From assembly GCA_003165595.1 (NCBI GenBank), contig PLWQ01000035.1, positions 1 to 63,404 on the forward strand: DNA of 63,404 nt. Direction: 5' to 3'. The first letter of the stretch is position 1. Each line of letters begins with the position of its first letter. A program made the translations under genes and the position numbers. The notes below the pieces were generated by a model. It saw only the letters and a program-made list of their open reading frames with translations, was not told the DNA's origin and made no database searches. Source of the stretch: Fibrobacterota bacterium (GTDB lineage Bacteria; Fibrobacterota; Chitinivibrionia; Chitinivibrionales; FEN-1185). Shown one piece after another: positions 50,134 to 59,570 of this stretch.

Positions 50134-51489
50134 CTATCTTGAAACCGCCACGGTCCTGGCAACAGACTCTTTTCCGTCAACCACCAGCCTGAGCAGCAGG
50201 AGAGCGCTTGCAGCCGGCGAACCGAGTTCCGTTGTGGAAAGCGCAACCCGGTGTGTTCCTGCGCCCATCCAGCCGGAAAACAGCTCTCTCACAAGTGCGC
50301 CGCGCAGATCATACGCGCGGAGGGTGACCCGGCCGCTGTTGGGCACCGTCACCCATGCCGTTGTGCCGGCCAGGTACATGCCGGTTACAGCATGGTTTGC
50401 CGTGGCACGCTGAGGCGGCAGAACGCCCGAGCCCGGAGCCACTGTGATCCTGCCGACGAGCACCGGCGCAAAGGCGATCATCGGGCAGTTCACCGTGGGA
50501 GGACAGTAGAATCTCTCCTCTTTGTAAATTGAATATCTGCCCGCCGCGACCGGCTTGCCGGTAAAATCGGTCTGCGAGCCGGCGACAAAGCAGCGGACCG
50601 ATGAGCAGAGCGAGTCATCGTAGGCATACGAAAGGAACATCATGGTGTCGTTGACAGTCACCATCTTGCTGCTGTACACGGTTGCGCAGCAATGTTCCGT
50701 ATTCACAAGCGTGAACGTGAGCGAGTCGAGCGCGGTGGGATGCAACGGCAGCACGTACACCGTGTCGTGCGGCGCGCTCACGGTTCCCTGCAGGGTAAAA
50801 TTCACCGTGGTCGTTGTGGTGTTCCGGATGGAAGTGTCCACAGAGGCGACGACGAACCCGGTTTTGCCTGCCGATACGGAAATTCTCTCACCATTCACGG
50901 TAACCGGGATGCTGTCGAATGAATATTGACCCTGGGTGTTTGTGACTGCGGTAAAGGATTGGACAAGCACCGGTGCCGGTGAGGCCACAGACATGTCCTT
51001 GACAACCGTCACCGTGCAACCCGCCACGGCCGAAAGGATACACGGCATGCCCAAGACGCCCGAACATGCCTGCCACACCGTTCCTGCCACATGTGCATGC
51101 GCGCCTGCCGAAACCAGCAGGATCATCATGGACGTGTCGCGCGTTACGTAAACGGAAATACTTCGGCTATTGTAGCCGGAATCATCTACGGTAATCAAAT
51201 AGGTACCCGCTGTTGCCGAGGGAAACGAGAATTTCCCGGATGCGTCGGTGACTGCCGCGTCTATGCGAACACTGTCGGGGAGTACCGTTCCGGCACTATT
51301 GAGCACCGCCAATTGCCTCCACAGACCTACTTTTGTTCCCGGAATCGGCATGGAGGCGCGCCGCATCGGATAAGGATCGTCAAACACGGTTCCGGAAATC
51401 GACACTGCGGTGACAGGAATTGTTACTTGGGCGACCGCGGCTGTAAATGCCAGCACTATGCTTGCAAGAAGTGCTGCAACGTTCTTCAT
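50134..51489 (-). CDS. Secreted protein with regulatory-like repeats and the same six-cysteine domain
   Basis: The 451-residue protein has a signal peptide (MKNVAALLASIVLAFTAAVA), two carboxypeptidase-regulatory-like beta-sandwich repeats (about 25-110 and 115-210), the six-cysteine domain shared with the next gene (LTFTLVNTEHCCATVYSSKM, MMFLSYAYDDSLCSSVRCFV, GRYSIYKEERFYCPPTVNCP) and a C-terminal sorting-like domain (VTLRAYDLRGALVRELFSGW). A GGGAG site precedes ATG 51489. It lies 47 bases upstream of its shorter paralogue. Confidence 0.82.
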   Translation of the reverse strand: MKNVAALLASIVLAFTAAVAQVTIPVTAVSISGTVFDDPYPMRRASMPIPGTKVGLWRQLAVLNSAGTVLPDSVRIDAAVTDASGKFSFPSATAGTYLITVDDSGYNSRSISVYVTRDTSMMILLVSAGAHAHVAGTVWQACSGVLGMPCILSAVAGCTVTVVKDMSVASPAPVLVQSFTAVTNTQGQYSFDSIPVTVNGERISVSAGKTGFVVASVDTSIRNTTTTTVNFTLQGTVSAPHDTVYVLPLHPTALDSLTFTLVNTEHCCATVYSSKMVTVNDTMMFLSYAYDDSLCSSVRCFVAGSQTDFTGKPVAAGRYSIYKEERFYCPPTVNCPMIAFAPVLVGRITVAPGSGVLPPQRATANHAVTGMYLAGTTAWVTVPNSGRVTLRAYDLRGALVRELFSGWMGAGTHRVALSTTELGSPAASALLLLRLVVDGKESVARTVAVSR

Positions 51490-51550
51490 TGTGACGCTCC
51501 CTTCGAAAATTCTTGAAACGGCCAACTATTCCATAGCTACCAACAGATGT

Positions 51551-52222
51551 TTACCTCTGCCACTGGGCGATACTGTCGGGATACACTGTGACGTTTGCAG
51601 TGTCTACAACCATGGACAGCAGCGGCGCCATCTGGCCCGTCTGCGCATTGATAAGTTGGAAATTCCCGATTATCCCTATTTCGTATCCGCCGGACGGCAG
51701 AGGCCCAAGCAAAAAGGTTCCGTCGTTCTTGGTAACGGTATAAAACGGCGACCCGGTGATATATACGTAAGAAAGCGTGAAGATCCTGCCGGCGGTATCC
51801 GTTGCCGTTCCCTGGAGAAAGCCGGGACGGCGCAATGTGTCAATTGTATCTGCAAACACCGTATCTTCGAAAACCGGGATGCGCGGGACAAATGCCATGC
51901 CTCCCGAGGCTTCGTCCTGTGCGACAAGGTTGTAGTAGCCGTCCGGAGTGATCGTAAACACGAAGCGTCCGCTGCCGTCGGCAATTGCCGAATCGCAAAA
52001 TCCCGGAGCTGTCTGGTAGGGCCGGTACTGATCGGAATATATGGATAGTCTCGACCCGGGATGCGTGGAACCGCTTACCGAATGCGAAAGCGCCGACACG
52101 GTAATTCCGTTGTTTCCGGTTTGCGAGCTGTTCCCCCCCGCAAGCGGCGACACTGAGCACGTGCAGGTCGCAAGGATGATCGCCACGCCAACAGTCTGCA
52201 ATGTCAAAAAAATCCGTTTCAT
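51551..52222 (-). CDS. Lipoprotein with carboxypeptidase-regulatory-like domain
   Basis: The 223-residue protein has a lipoprotein signal (FLTLQTVGVAIILATCTCSV) and a beta-sandwich of the carboxypeptidase-regulatory type (VSGSTHPGSRLSIYSDQYRP, GRFVFTITPDGYYNLVAQDE, TYLL-like strands). A GGGAG site precedes ATG 52222. It starts 4 bases after the stop of the TIGR02147 gene, a pairing known in Fibrobacter. Function unknown. Confidence 0.82.
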   Translation of the reverse strand: MKRIFLTLQTVGVAIILATCTCSVSPLAGGNSSQTGNNGITVSALSHSVSGSTHPGSRLSIYSDQYRPYQTAPGFCDSAIADGSGRFVFTITPDGYYNLVAQDEASGGMAFVPRIPVFEDTVFADTIDTLRRPGFLQGTATDTAGRIFTLSYVYITGSPFYTVTKNDGTFLLGPLPSGGYEIGIIGNFQLINAQTGQMAPLLSMVVDTANVTVYPDSIAQWQR

Positions 52223-52226
52223 GCTC

Positions 52227-53111
52227 TCAACTCCCCTGTCCATGCGGTTTTCGGGGGTTCCCGACATCTTTGCCGTCTTTCCCTGCAGCGGCCGACAGCG
52301 GGAATGCTTGAAAATTCACCTGGTACACCCTGTTGGCATCCGGGTCGGCGTTTGCGATTTCGGCTATCTTATCGCTTGCGTCCGCAAGCAGTTTTTTGAT
52401 TTTAAGGAACGCAGCTTCGCTCACGCCCACGGTTGCCGTGCCGATGTACCGTTCGCCGGCCGCGAACCGGTCAAGGGCCTCCTGGGCAAGGCGCATGGTT
52501 TCCTGCTGGAAGTTCGCCACGCCGAGTGATCGGGTGTTTTCTCCCGAGGCGACGGCGCTGACAGTCAGTTCGAAGACGCCGTTGTCGTTCAGCTTTATGA
52601 ATCCGAGGTCCACGAGTAATTCAACCGATTTCCTTGCTTGCGAAGCGGTAATCGGCGGCAACACCAAGGCGCCAAGGCGTTCATAGTCTTTTGAGTCGGC
52701 CCGGAACGGATGCATGCCGACAAGCGACCGCACGGCGCTGTGATACCACGTGGAATAAAGCTCGTATTGAGTTGCCTTGACAATACGTACATCCTTGAGT
52801 TTCTGGAGAGCGCCCAGCTCCTGATAATACCTGTTGCGCTCAACAATGGTACGCGCCTGGTTGAAACATACCAGAGTTTCGAAATACCGCGCCTCGACCG
52901 GCGAATGTTTCAGGATTTCGGACAGCTTGTTGGCGGTAGCTTTGGACAGGCCCTTGACGCCTTTAACAACAGAGGTGAGCCACGAGGTAGAATTGATCCC
53001 CATTTTCATGGCGAACCACCGGTTGGAACCCGGGAGACCCTGCACCTTGCGCTCGCCGATCCATTCGCTTAGATAGGCGCGGAAATCGGTGTATTCGGTG
53101 ACTGGTTTCAT
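52227..53111 (-). CDS. TIGR02147-family protein (DUF4423, Fibrobacter paralogous regulator)
   Basis: The 294-residue protein begins MKPVTEYTDFRAYLSEWIGE, then NRWFAMKMGINSTSWLTSVV, KGVKGLSKATANKLSEILKH (a helix-turn-helix-like N-terminal region), NQARTIVERNRYYQELGALQ and a C-terminal DUF4423-type domain (RKSVELLVDLGFIKLNDNGV, FQQETMRLAQEALDRFAAGE). The family was first seen as a multi-copy set in Fibrobacter succinogenes and probably regulates neighbouring genes. It heads a unit of three exported proteins and has a strong promoter. Confidence 0.9.
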   Translation of the reverse strand: MKPVTEYTDFRAYLSEWIGERKVQGLPGSNRWFAMKMGINSTSWLTSVVKGVKGLSKATANKLSEILKHSPVEARYFETLVCFNQARTIVERNRYYQELGALQKLKDVRIVKATQYELYSTWYHSAVRSLVGMHPFRADSKDYERLGALVLPPITASQARKSVELLVDLGFIKLNDNGVFELTVSAVASGENTRSLGVANFQQETMRLAQEALDRFAAGERYIGTATVGVSEAAFLKIKKLLADASDKIAEIANADPDANRVYQVNFQAFPLSAAAGKDGKDVGNPRKPHGQGS

Positions 53112-53191
53112 ACTTGGAGGTCTTGGTTTATTCTTCAACACCCTACCGAAAACTAGCAATATTGCCAAGTCTTGAGTGAGCGCTTGTTCTT

Positions 53192-53220
53192 AATATATCA
53201 TCAAATTATGCTTGTTTCAA
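53192..53220 (-). promoter_or_regulatory. Promoter of the TIGR02147-led unit
   Basis: On the minus strand TTGAAA (53215-53220), 17 bases and TATATT (53192-53197) form a near-consensus promoter about 75 bases upstream of the TIGR02147 start. The rest of the 53112-53445 gap holds a GTGAGCA/TGCTCAC inverted pair (53261-53320 region) and no gene. Confidence 0.8.
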
Positions 53221-53445
53221 GGTTTTTTGTTGTAATTGTCCTATTTTTCGCTCTCTGTGGTGAGCACGCAAGCGCAGTTTGACGGGACTTCTGCTCACGG
53301 GACATCAGCAAAGATCAATACCACTTCACCACCCGCCCCAGGTATTGTCTCCACAACAATCTCGTGACCTCCCGCAACCTTCATATATTTTTTCTCTTCA
53401 CCCGCAACCACTACGTCCAAGCTCAACAACACAGGGATCAGTCGG

Positions 53446-54576
53446 ATGATCCGCAGTCAAACCTGGAAGAACATCCTCAGCATCGCGCTGTTCAGCTTTG
53501 TCAACATGCTGTTCATCTTGAAATACGCATCTCGAATCGGCACGGCCCCGGCACTGGCGCTCCTCTGCGCATACGCCCTGTTCTGCGCGATAGCCTCTGT
53601 GCTTGCGGCGCGCCTCCCGGAGCGCCGGTTCAAGCGCGGTTTCGGCCTGGCGTGCGCGGCCGCATTCACGATTTCTTTCCTGGTCGCCCTGCGATTCATC
53701 AAAGTCGATGTCATCATGAACGACCGGTGGAGCGTGATCAACGAGTTCTTTGACCACCTTTTCCGCGGAATATACCCCTATCTCGCGCAGTCGAACCAGG
53801 CAAACCAGCCTGGGCCGTTTCCGTTCTACTTTGTCGTTGTCTTTCCATTCTACTTAATCAAGGAAATCGGGGTAGTTTCGTTGTTTGCGTTCCTTGCCCT
53901 TTTTGCCGTGCTCGCACGGCAGGGCGCTCCTGCAAGGACGCTTGTTTTGCAAACCGCACTGCTGGTCACGTCGCCGGCGCTCGCCTACGAAATTGCGGCC
54001 CGGAGCACCGTGTTCGTCAACATGACGCTTGTAGTCTTGTATATGTACTGGTTGGAAAAGAAGGTGCTTCCCGGCGCGCGCAGGCGGCTGTGGTTGCCGG
54101 CAATCCTCGGTGGTTTTCTCCTGTCGACCCGCGCCGTAACCGCCATACCGCTTGCCTGCTATTTGTCGTACAGTCTGCTCCGGCGCAAGGAATTATTCGC
54201 GTATGCAAAGCTTGCCGCGGGAATGGCAGCCGGCTTCTGCATAACGTTTGTGCCGCTGATGTTCTGGGGATGGCATGCGTTTACGCAGAAGAATCCGCTC
54301 CTGCTTCAGTCCTGTTTTTCTCCGCTGCCCCTCACTGCCGCAGCGATGGTCGCGGCGGTCACCGGCGGATTGTTCGTGCGACGGTTCGAAACGTGTCTGC
54401 TGCTCTGTGGTGGAATCGTTTTTGCCGTGGTTGCGGTGGCAACGATCCTTTTCGGCCTGGAATTCGGATGGCAGAAGGGGTTCTACGAATCCAAATTCGA
54501 CATTTCCTACTTTATTTTCTGCGTGCCGTTTCTGGTTGCATCTTTGAGGATTCCGGAGCCTCGCCCTGAGGGTTGA
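53446..54576 (+). CDS. Multi-spanning membrane protein, GT-C-like
   Basis: The 376-residue protein has about ten membrane helices. A periplasmic loop, KVDVIMNDRWSVINEFFDHL, FRGIYPYLAQSNQANQPGPF, has the D/E and GIYPY features of GT-C glycosyltransferases that use polyprenyl-phosphate sugars. No full family signature was recognised. GGGA lies about 10 bases before the ATG. A role in glycan transfer is an inference; a plain membrane protein of unknown function is the alternative. Confidence 0.7.
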   Translation: MIRSQTWKNILSIALFSFVNMLFILKYASRIGTAPALALLCAYALFCAIASVLAARLPERRFKRGFGLACAAAFTISFLVALRFIKVDVIMNDRWSVINEFFDHLFRGIYPYLAQSNQANQPGPFPFYFVVVFPFYLIKEIGVVSLFAFLALFAVLARQGAPARTLVLQTALLVTSPALAYEIAARSTVFVNMTLVVLYMYWLEKKVLPGARRRLWLPAILGGFLLSTRAVTAIPLACYLSYSLLRRKELFAYAKLAAGMAAGFCITFVPLMFWGWHAFTQKNPLLLQSCFSPLPLTAAAMVAAVTGGLFVRRFETCLLLCGGIVFAVVAVATILFGLEFGWQKGFYESKFDISYFIFCVPFLVASLRIPEPRPEG

Positions 54577-54626
54577 GACCAGGGGTCGGGCAACGACTGT
54601 TCCGAAAGCTACCCTCGCACCGCTGG

Positions 54627-55838
54627 CTACCGGCTGTTGATTCCGAAGCGCGGCCTTTGAAGCGAGAAGACCTTCGCCATGGTTCCGGATGCCGACGTCG
54701 TTGCCGAATCCACGGCGCTCTTCGGGGACTCTCCAGCGCTGTCAAGAGCGGTCGTCAGGTAGAAATATTTATTGGCGGGCGTCAACCCGGTATCCAGCAG
54801 CGTGTCCGAGGTCACGTTTGCAGCGAGAGAAAAAGAATCGACCGTGGTATCCTTTCTGTAAACATTGTACGAGGTCGCACCGCTATCCCGGTTCCAGACA
54901 AACATGATGCTGGTGCTTGAAACCGCAGAATCGAAAACGATTTGCGGGGTTGCGGGAACCGTGAGCACGCTTGCGGAAACGGACTTTTTTGATTCGCCGG
55001 CCGAACTAACGGCGGTTACGAAATAGTAAGACCGAACTCCTGAAGGCACCTCAAAATCAAGAGCGGTATCTGAGCTTGAGGAATCCACCAGGGCGTAGGC
55101 GCCGGTGTCGCTTGCACTTCGGTATACCCTGTAGAGAACCGCGCCAACAGACGGTTGCCAGGCTATAGTGTCGACGTTTCCCATAACCGACACAATGATC
55201 ACGTTTGCGGGGGCTGCCGGAATTGTCTTGGCAATAACCGGCAGCGTCAACGGTGATTCCTGCGAACCGTTTGCCGCTCCAATCTTGTAGTAGTAGGTGA
55301 GCCCGGCCGACAAACCGGTGTCCACAAGAGTATCCCCGGTAAGGGATGCCACTTTCGAAAAAACGCCTGTGTCCGAAGTACTCCTGTAGGCATTGTACGA
55401 TACCGCGCCCGGCACCGGCATCCAGGTAACCACCATTTCCGAAAGGGAATCAAGCCTCGCAGCCACATTTTCCGGGAATCCGGTTGTGGAGCCTACGGCG
55501 ACCGACTGCCCTTTGTTGCCGAACCCGTTGAGGGCGCTCACCTTGTAATAGTAGAATGCCCCGCAGGTGAGGCCCGAGTCGAAAAATGAATTCCCCGTAA
55601 CGGTGCCGACAAGCGAGAAAGCCCCGGTGTCGCTCGCCCCGCGAAACACTTCATACGACGTTGCGCCGAGCACCCTAACCCAGTCAACCTGAACGCCGGT
55701 GAGAGACGAGCCCGAAGCCGTTACGCTGAGCGGCACGGGAGGTGGGCCGTTGACCGAATCGGACACGGAATTTGAACAGGAAAGCAGAAATGCACTTGTC
55801 AATATGCCGGCGAGCAGGACAATTCGTAAGCGGTTCAT
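54627..55838 (-). CDS. Lipoprotein with four fibronectin type III repeats
   Basis: The 403-residue protein has a lipoprotein signal (RIVLLAGILTSAFLLSCSNS) and four FN3 repeats of about 90 residues. Each carries a Y-x-V/A-Y/F-R-x-x-S-D-T-G-like phrase (SYEVFRGASDTGAFSLVGTV, SYNAYRSTSDTGVFSKVASL, LYRVYRSASDTGAYALVDSS, SYNVYRKDTTVDSFSLAANV). This resembles surface adhesion or carbohydrate-associated lipoproteins of Fibrobacterota. The tail FSLQRPRFGINSR ends the protein without a sorting domain. Confidence 0.88.
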   Translation of the reverse strand: MNRLRIVLLAGILTSAFLLSCSNSVSDSVNGPPPVPLSVTASGSSLTGVQVDWVRVLGATSYEVFRGASDTGAFSLVGTVTGNSFFDSGLTCGAFYYYKVSALNGFGNKGQSVAVGSTTGFPENVAARLDSLSEMVVTWMPVPGAVSYNAYRSTSDTGVFSKVASLTGDTLVDTGLSAGLTYYYKIGAANGSQESPLTLPVIAKTIPAAPANVIIVSVMGNVDTIAWQPSVGAVLYRVYRSASDTGAYALVDSSSSDTALDFEVPSGVRSYYFVTAVSSAGESKKSVSASVLTVPATPQIVFDSAVSSTSIMFVWNRDSGATSYNVYRKDTTVDSFSLAANVTSDTLLDTGLTPANKYFYLTTALDSAGESPKSAVDSATTSASGTMAKVFSLQRPRFGINSR

Positions 55839-56367
55839 GATAGTCCGTTGGATGCAAGGGTTTGATTCCGTATGGCGCGGACGCAGGATAAGCTCACTAA
55901 TTCTGCGCCGCAACCGGAAAAATAGGTGCGCTGCAAAGGAATGTCAAACATTGGTGGGACAGTTGAATGGTTGAGAAACAGGGATTGTTGACCGTCAGCA
56001 GCGACTATGAGCATGCTCGCAGCTCCGTTCACCCGTCGGATTTTGCTGCAAAGGCCGCGACCGACCTGTCCCGGGCGTTCCCGCGGTCGTTGCATTCATC
56101 ACGTCCGAGTGGTATACTAAATGTAGGAAAACGTCGCGCAGAAAGCATTTGGCGTGGCGGCAGGCCAATCAAAAAGCCGCTACCTTCTTGCACAAACAAC
56201 CAGTTGTTTTTCCCCGGTGCGATCGCGCATCCTCAACGTCGCCGAATCCTGCGCGACAAAGACTTGACCTTTCGGGAAGTGAAGCTACCCCGCTGTAGGC
56301 TGCGAGGCAGCTTCCATCCCTATGGAAAATTGACCACTCATGTTCGTTCGCTGTAAGGATTCAATCA
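55839..56367. other. Intergenic region without a recognised gene
   Basis: The 529-base gap between the divergent FN3 lipoprotein and MltD genes has no ORF with family or codon support. It contains two inverted repeats near its right end: GAAGCT (56281-56286)/AGCTTC (56309-56314) and TTCCAT (56312-56317)/ATGGAA (56322-56327). No clear promoter pair was found for MltD. Confidence 0.6.
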
Positions 56368-58557
56368 ATGGTGCATACCGGCAGCACGGCTAAAGTTATC
56401 CTGGCATTATGCGCCGGAACTTTTATGTTCGGCGTTGGATGCGCATCCAGGATTGCAACGTCTGAGGCTCCGACGGTGAGCCTCAAGCCGGATTCCGCGT
56501 CCCCGACTTGGGCCGCACCTCATGGCAACGGCCCGGGTGATTCCGTGGTGGACGCCGGAAGCTTTGTCGACAAATTCGGTTCCGTAAACGACACCGCTCC
56601 GGAATGCTCCGAGATCGATTTTCTTCTCGAAAGCGCCAGGAGCGCGTGCAAGGCAGACAGTTTCGGCGAGGCGCACGCACTCCTGCTAAAGGCACTCGCG
56701 TCCGTCAGGGAGAAGGCAGACGAAGACAAGTCGTGGGCCGACGCCGAGTCATATTCCAACGACGCCGCCAGAATATACGCCGAGGACATGCCCGAAGAAT
56801 ACTCGGACAGCATTCCGGATGAAATTTCCATGCTGGTGTTCCAGAAACAGTTGTCTCATTCGCTGGACACCCTCAAGCTCTCGGCCGGCGACAGTATTGT
56901 CCTCAAGAAGCTTTCTTGCCAGAAGGGAATATCGTACAATTTTCCCATTCAATGGAACGACAGGGTATACCGCTCGCTGTGCTTCTTCGCGCGCAGCAAG
57001 AAGGGCTCCCTGGACAAGTGCCTTCGTCGCGCCGCATATTACCGGCCCTTTATGCAAGCAATGTTCGCCGACAGCGGTCTTCCCGGCGATCTTTCCTACC
57101 TGCCGCTCATCGAAAGCGGATTTGATCCCTCCGCTTATTCCCGGAAACACGCGTCCGGCATTTGGCAGTTCATCGCACCCACCGGGATCAGGTACGGCCT
57201 GAGAAAATCTTATTGGATAGACGAGCGTCGTGACCCCGTCCAATCAACGGCGGCCGCGATTTCCTACCTTAAAAAACTCTATAATCAGTTTAGCGACTGG
57301 CCGCTCGCAATCGCGGCGTACAATTGCGGTGAAAACGGCGTGGCAGGCGCGCTTTCCAGATCTTCATCCGGCAGCTATTGGCGCATTTCCCTTCCCCGAG
57401 AAACCAGGAACTACGTTCCCGAGTTCATTTCGGCGCTCATCCTTGCAAAGAACCCGGAATGCTTCGGCTATACTATCCCCGGAAAAGACACCTTCGCTTT
57501 CGACGCCGTTCTTGTTGACAAATGCATCAACCTTCAGGCCGTGGCGGATTCGCTCGGAATCCCGGCCCAACAACTTAGGGCTATGAACCCGCACATCCTG
57601 CACTGGTGCACGCCGCCGCAGCTTACCGGGGTGCGACTGTACCTTCCGGGCGGCACAAGGTCGCGGTTCGAGGAATCGTTTGCGCGGCATCCGGAAGCAT
57701 ACCAGGTGGCATGGTACAGCTACCAGGTTAGACCCGGGGAAAAGTTGACGGGCATTTCGCGGCAATTCAAGGTTCCGCTTGAGGCAATTAAGTCCATCAA
57801 CAACCTCGGCACCGCGTGCCGCCTTGCCGCGAGTGAAAAGATTCTCGTTCCGATTCCCGTTCACATGTCGACGGCCCAGGCCTATGCAGTTGCCCAGGAC
57901 CTTGTCAAAAACGAACAGCCGGGCCCGGAAAAACCGGGGAAGACAGGCCCGGCCTTGTACCGGGTGCGCGCAGGCGACACGATCTGGGAGCTCGCAAAGC
58001 TGTTCCACGTGACCGTAAGCGACATCTGCAATTGGAACAACCTCACCGACCGGCGGATCAGGGCCGGCCAGCGCCTGGTGGTCCGCGCCGATCAATCCGA
58101 CTTGGTAACCGGCGCGCAAGCCGCCCCGGCCGCCACCCCCTCGCCGCAGCAATCTTCCTATGCCAAGTACCAGGTCAAGAAGGGCGAGACCCTTTTCTCT
58201 ATCGCCCGGACGCTTTCGGTGGGCGTCCGCGAGATTATCGCGTGGAATGCGATGGATGTCAACAACCCCGTTATATTTGCCGGACAGAACCTGTTATACA
58301 AACCGGATCACCGCGTCGTCTCCCGCCCGCACGAGCCGGATACCCTGTTCTACAGGGTTTGCAAAGGCGACAACCTGTATTCTCTCGCCTCTTCGTTTTC
58401 CGTGACGGTTGCGGGCATCAGGCAGGCAAACAACTTGGCGCCGTCGTCGGTCCTCAAAGCCGGCGATTTGATAAGAATTCCCGTTGTAAAGCGAACCTCG
58501 TCGGCCGTCCCGAGGCAGTATCCCCTATCCGTGGTATCGCGTGAGGAGCACCTGTGA
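56368..58557 (+). CDS. mltD: MltD-like lytic transglycosylase with four LysM repeats
   Basis: The 729-residue protein has a lipoprotein-like signal (ILALCAGTFMFGVGCASRIA), an acidic linker, and a lytic transglycosylase domain (SLT) around residues 230-350: PGDLSYLPLIESGFDPSAYS with catalytic Glu 249, HASGIWQFIAPTGIRYGLRK, IAAYNCGENGV. Four LysM peptidoglycan-binding repeats follow from about 449, 529, 599 and 660 (SYQVRPGEKLTGISRQFKVP, LYRVRAGDTIWELAKLFHVT, KYQVKKGETLFSIARTLSVG, FYRVCKGDNLYSLASSFSVT). It remodels peptidoglycan. It overlaps sppA by four bases. Confidence 0.93.
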   Translation: MVHTGSTAKVILALCAGTFMFGVGCASRIATSEAPTVSLKPDSASPTWAAPHGNGPGDSVVDAGSFVDKFGSVNDTAPECSEIDFLLESARSACKADSFGEAHALLLKALASVREKADEDKSWADAESYSNDAARIYAEDMPEEYSDSIPDEISMLVFQKQLSHSLDTLKLSAGDSIVLKKLSCQKGISYNFPIQWNDRVYRSLCFFARSKKGSLDKCLRRAAYYRPFMQAMFADSGLPGDLSYLPLIESGFDPSAYSRKHASGIWQFIAPTGIRYGLRKSYWIDERRDPVQSTAAAISYLKKLYNQFSDWPLAIAAYNCGENGVAGALSRSSSGSYWRISLPRETRNYVPEFISALILAKNPECFGYTIPGKDTFAFDAVLVDKCINLQAVADSLGIPAQQLRAMNPHILHWCTPPQLTGVRLYLPGGTRSRFEESFARHPEAYQVAWYSYQVRPGEKLTGISRQFKVPLEAIKSINNLGTACRLAASEKILVPIPVHMSTAQAYAVAQDLVKNEQPGPEKPGKTGPALYRVRAGDTIWELAKLFHVTVSDICNWNNLTDRRIRAGQRLVVRADQSDLVTGAQAAPAATPSPQQSSYAKYQVKKGETLFSIARTLSVGVREIIAWNAMDVNNPVIFAGQNLLYKPDHRVVSRPHEPDTLFYRVCKGDNLYSLASSFSVTVAGIRQANNLAPSSVLKAGDLIRIPVVKRTSSAVPRQYPLSVVSREEHL

Positions 58558-59441
58558 CAAAACGCCGGAAGATTCTCATCATTTGTTTATGCGGCCTTCC
58601 AATTGCGGCCGGGCTGTTGATGCTCATTTCTCGCGCGGTCGAATCGTCGCTGTCGCCCCTGGCCTTCAAGAAGATCGGCCTCGTTGAAATCACCGACGTC
58701 ATCCTGGGCTCAGACCCTTATGTAAAGCAGCTTCGCTCCTTTCGCGAGGACAACGCCATTGCCGGTGTGCTGCTTCGCGTCGACTCTCCCGGCGGCGCGG
58801 TCGCGCCATCCCAGGAAATTTATTCAGAAGTAATGAAGTTCCGAACCGTCAAGAAGCCGCTCGTGGCGAGTTTCGGGAATGTCGCGGCATCGGGCGGATA
58901 TTACGTGGCATGCCCGGCCCAGAGAATATTTGCCAATCCCGGAACCGTCACGGCAAGCATCGGCGTTATCTTCAGATTTCCACAGTATTACAAGTTACTC
59001 GATAAGCTGGGCATTTCGATGCAGGTCCTCAAATCCGGAGACGTAAAAGACATGGGAAGCGCCGAGCGCGACATGACGCCCCGGGAAAAGAAACTATTTG
59101 ATGACATTCTCTCCGACATTCACAACCAGTTCATTAATGATGTGTGCCGCGGCCGTTCGCTTGCTCCCGACTCCGTGCGACCCATAGCCGATGGAAGGAT
59201 CATGACCGGGACCCAGGCGCTTCATGCCGGGCTGGTGGATACGCTTGGCACCTACCAGGACGCCGCGGATTATCTCAAGAAATACCTTGGGCTTTCGCCG
59301 GACGCCGAAATCGTCGAGAAGAAACGGCACGAATCATTTCTGCATTCACTCATTTTCGGCGAACTCGCCGAGAAATTTCCTATTCTTTCGAACACCTTCG
59401 TTCCATCCGGATCCTATTTTCTCTGCGACAGGCCGTTCTGA
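58554..59441 (+). CDS. sppA: Signal peptide peptidase SppA-type protease
   Basis: The 295-residue protein has a membrane anchor (ILIICLCGLPIAAGLLMLIS) and a S49 protease domain with GVLLRVDSPGGAVAPSQEIY, VASFGNVAASGGYYVACPAQ (catalytic Ser) and LKSGDVKDMGSAERDMTPRE (catalytic Lys). It digests leftover signal peptides in the membrane. The GTG start overlaps the mltD stop as GTGA. It is the short SppA form (about 295 residues), not the double-domain E. coli type. Confidence 0.92.
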   Translation: MTKRRKILIICLCGLPIAAGLLMLISRAVESSLSPLAFKKIGLVEITDVILGSDPYVKQLRSFREDNAIAGVLLRVDSPGGAVAPSQEIYSEVMKFRTVKKPLVASFGNVAASGGYYVACPAQRIFANPGTVTASIGVIFRFPQYYKLLDKLGISMQVLKSGDVKDMGSAERDMTPREKKLFDDILSDIHNQFINDVCRGRSLAPDSVRPIADGRIMTGTQALHAGLVDTLGTYQDAADYLKKYLGLSPDAEIVEKKRHESFLHSLIFGELAEKFPILSNTFVPSGSYFLCDRPF

Positions 59442-59570
59442 GCCAACCCCGGGCGTCGCGCAAACCTTTTCCGGTAGGCGGTGCCGGAAATTTTTTGGTG
59501 CACCGGCCCGGCGCAATTTATATACTACCTATCAGTAACCCGTTCCACCACAACTCAAAAGGAGCCTCGA

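Noticed and set aside
55967-56356. Plus-strand ORF of 129 codons before mltD
   Set aside because: It has no family pattern, an unusual amino-acid composition and spans inverted repeats.
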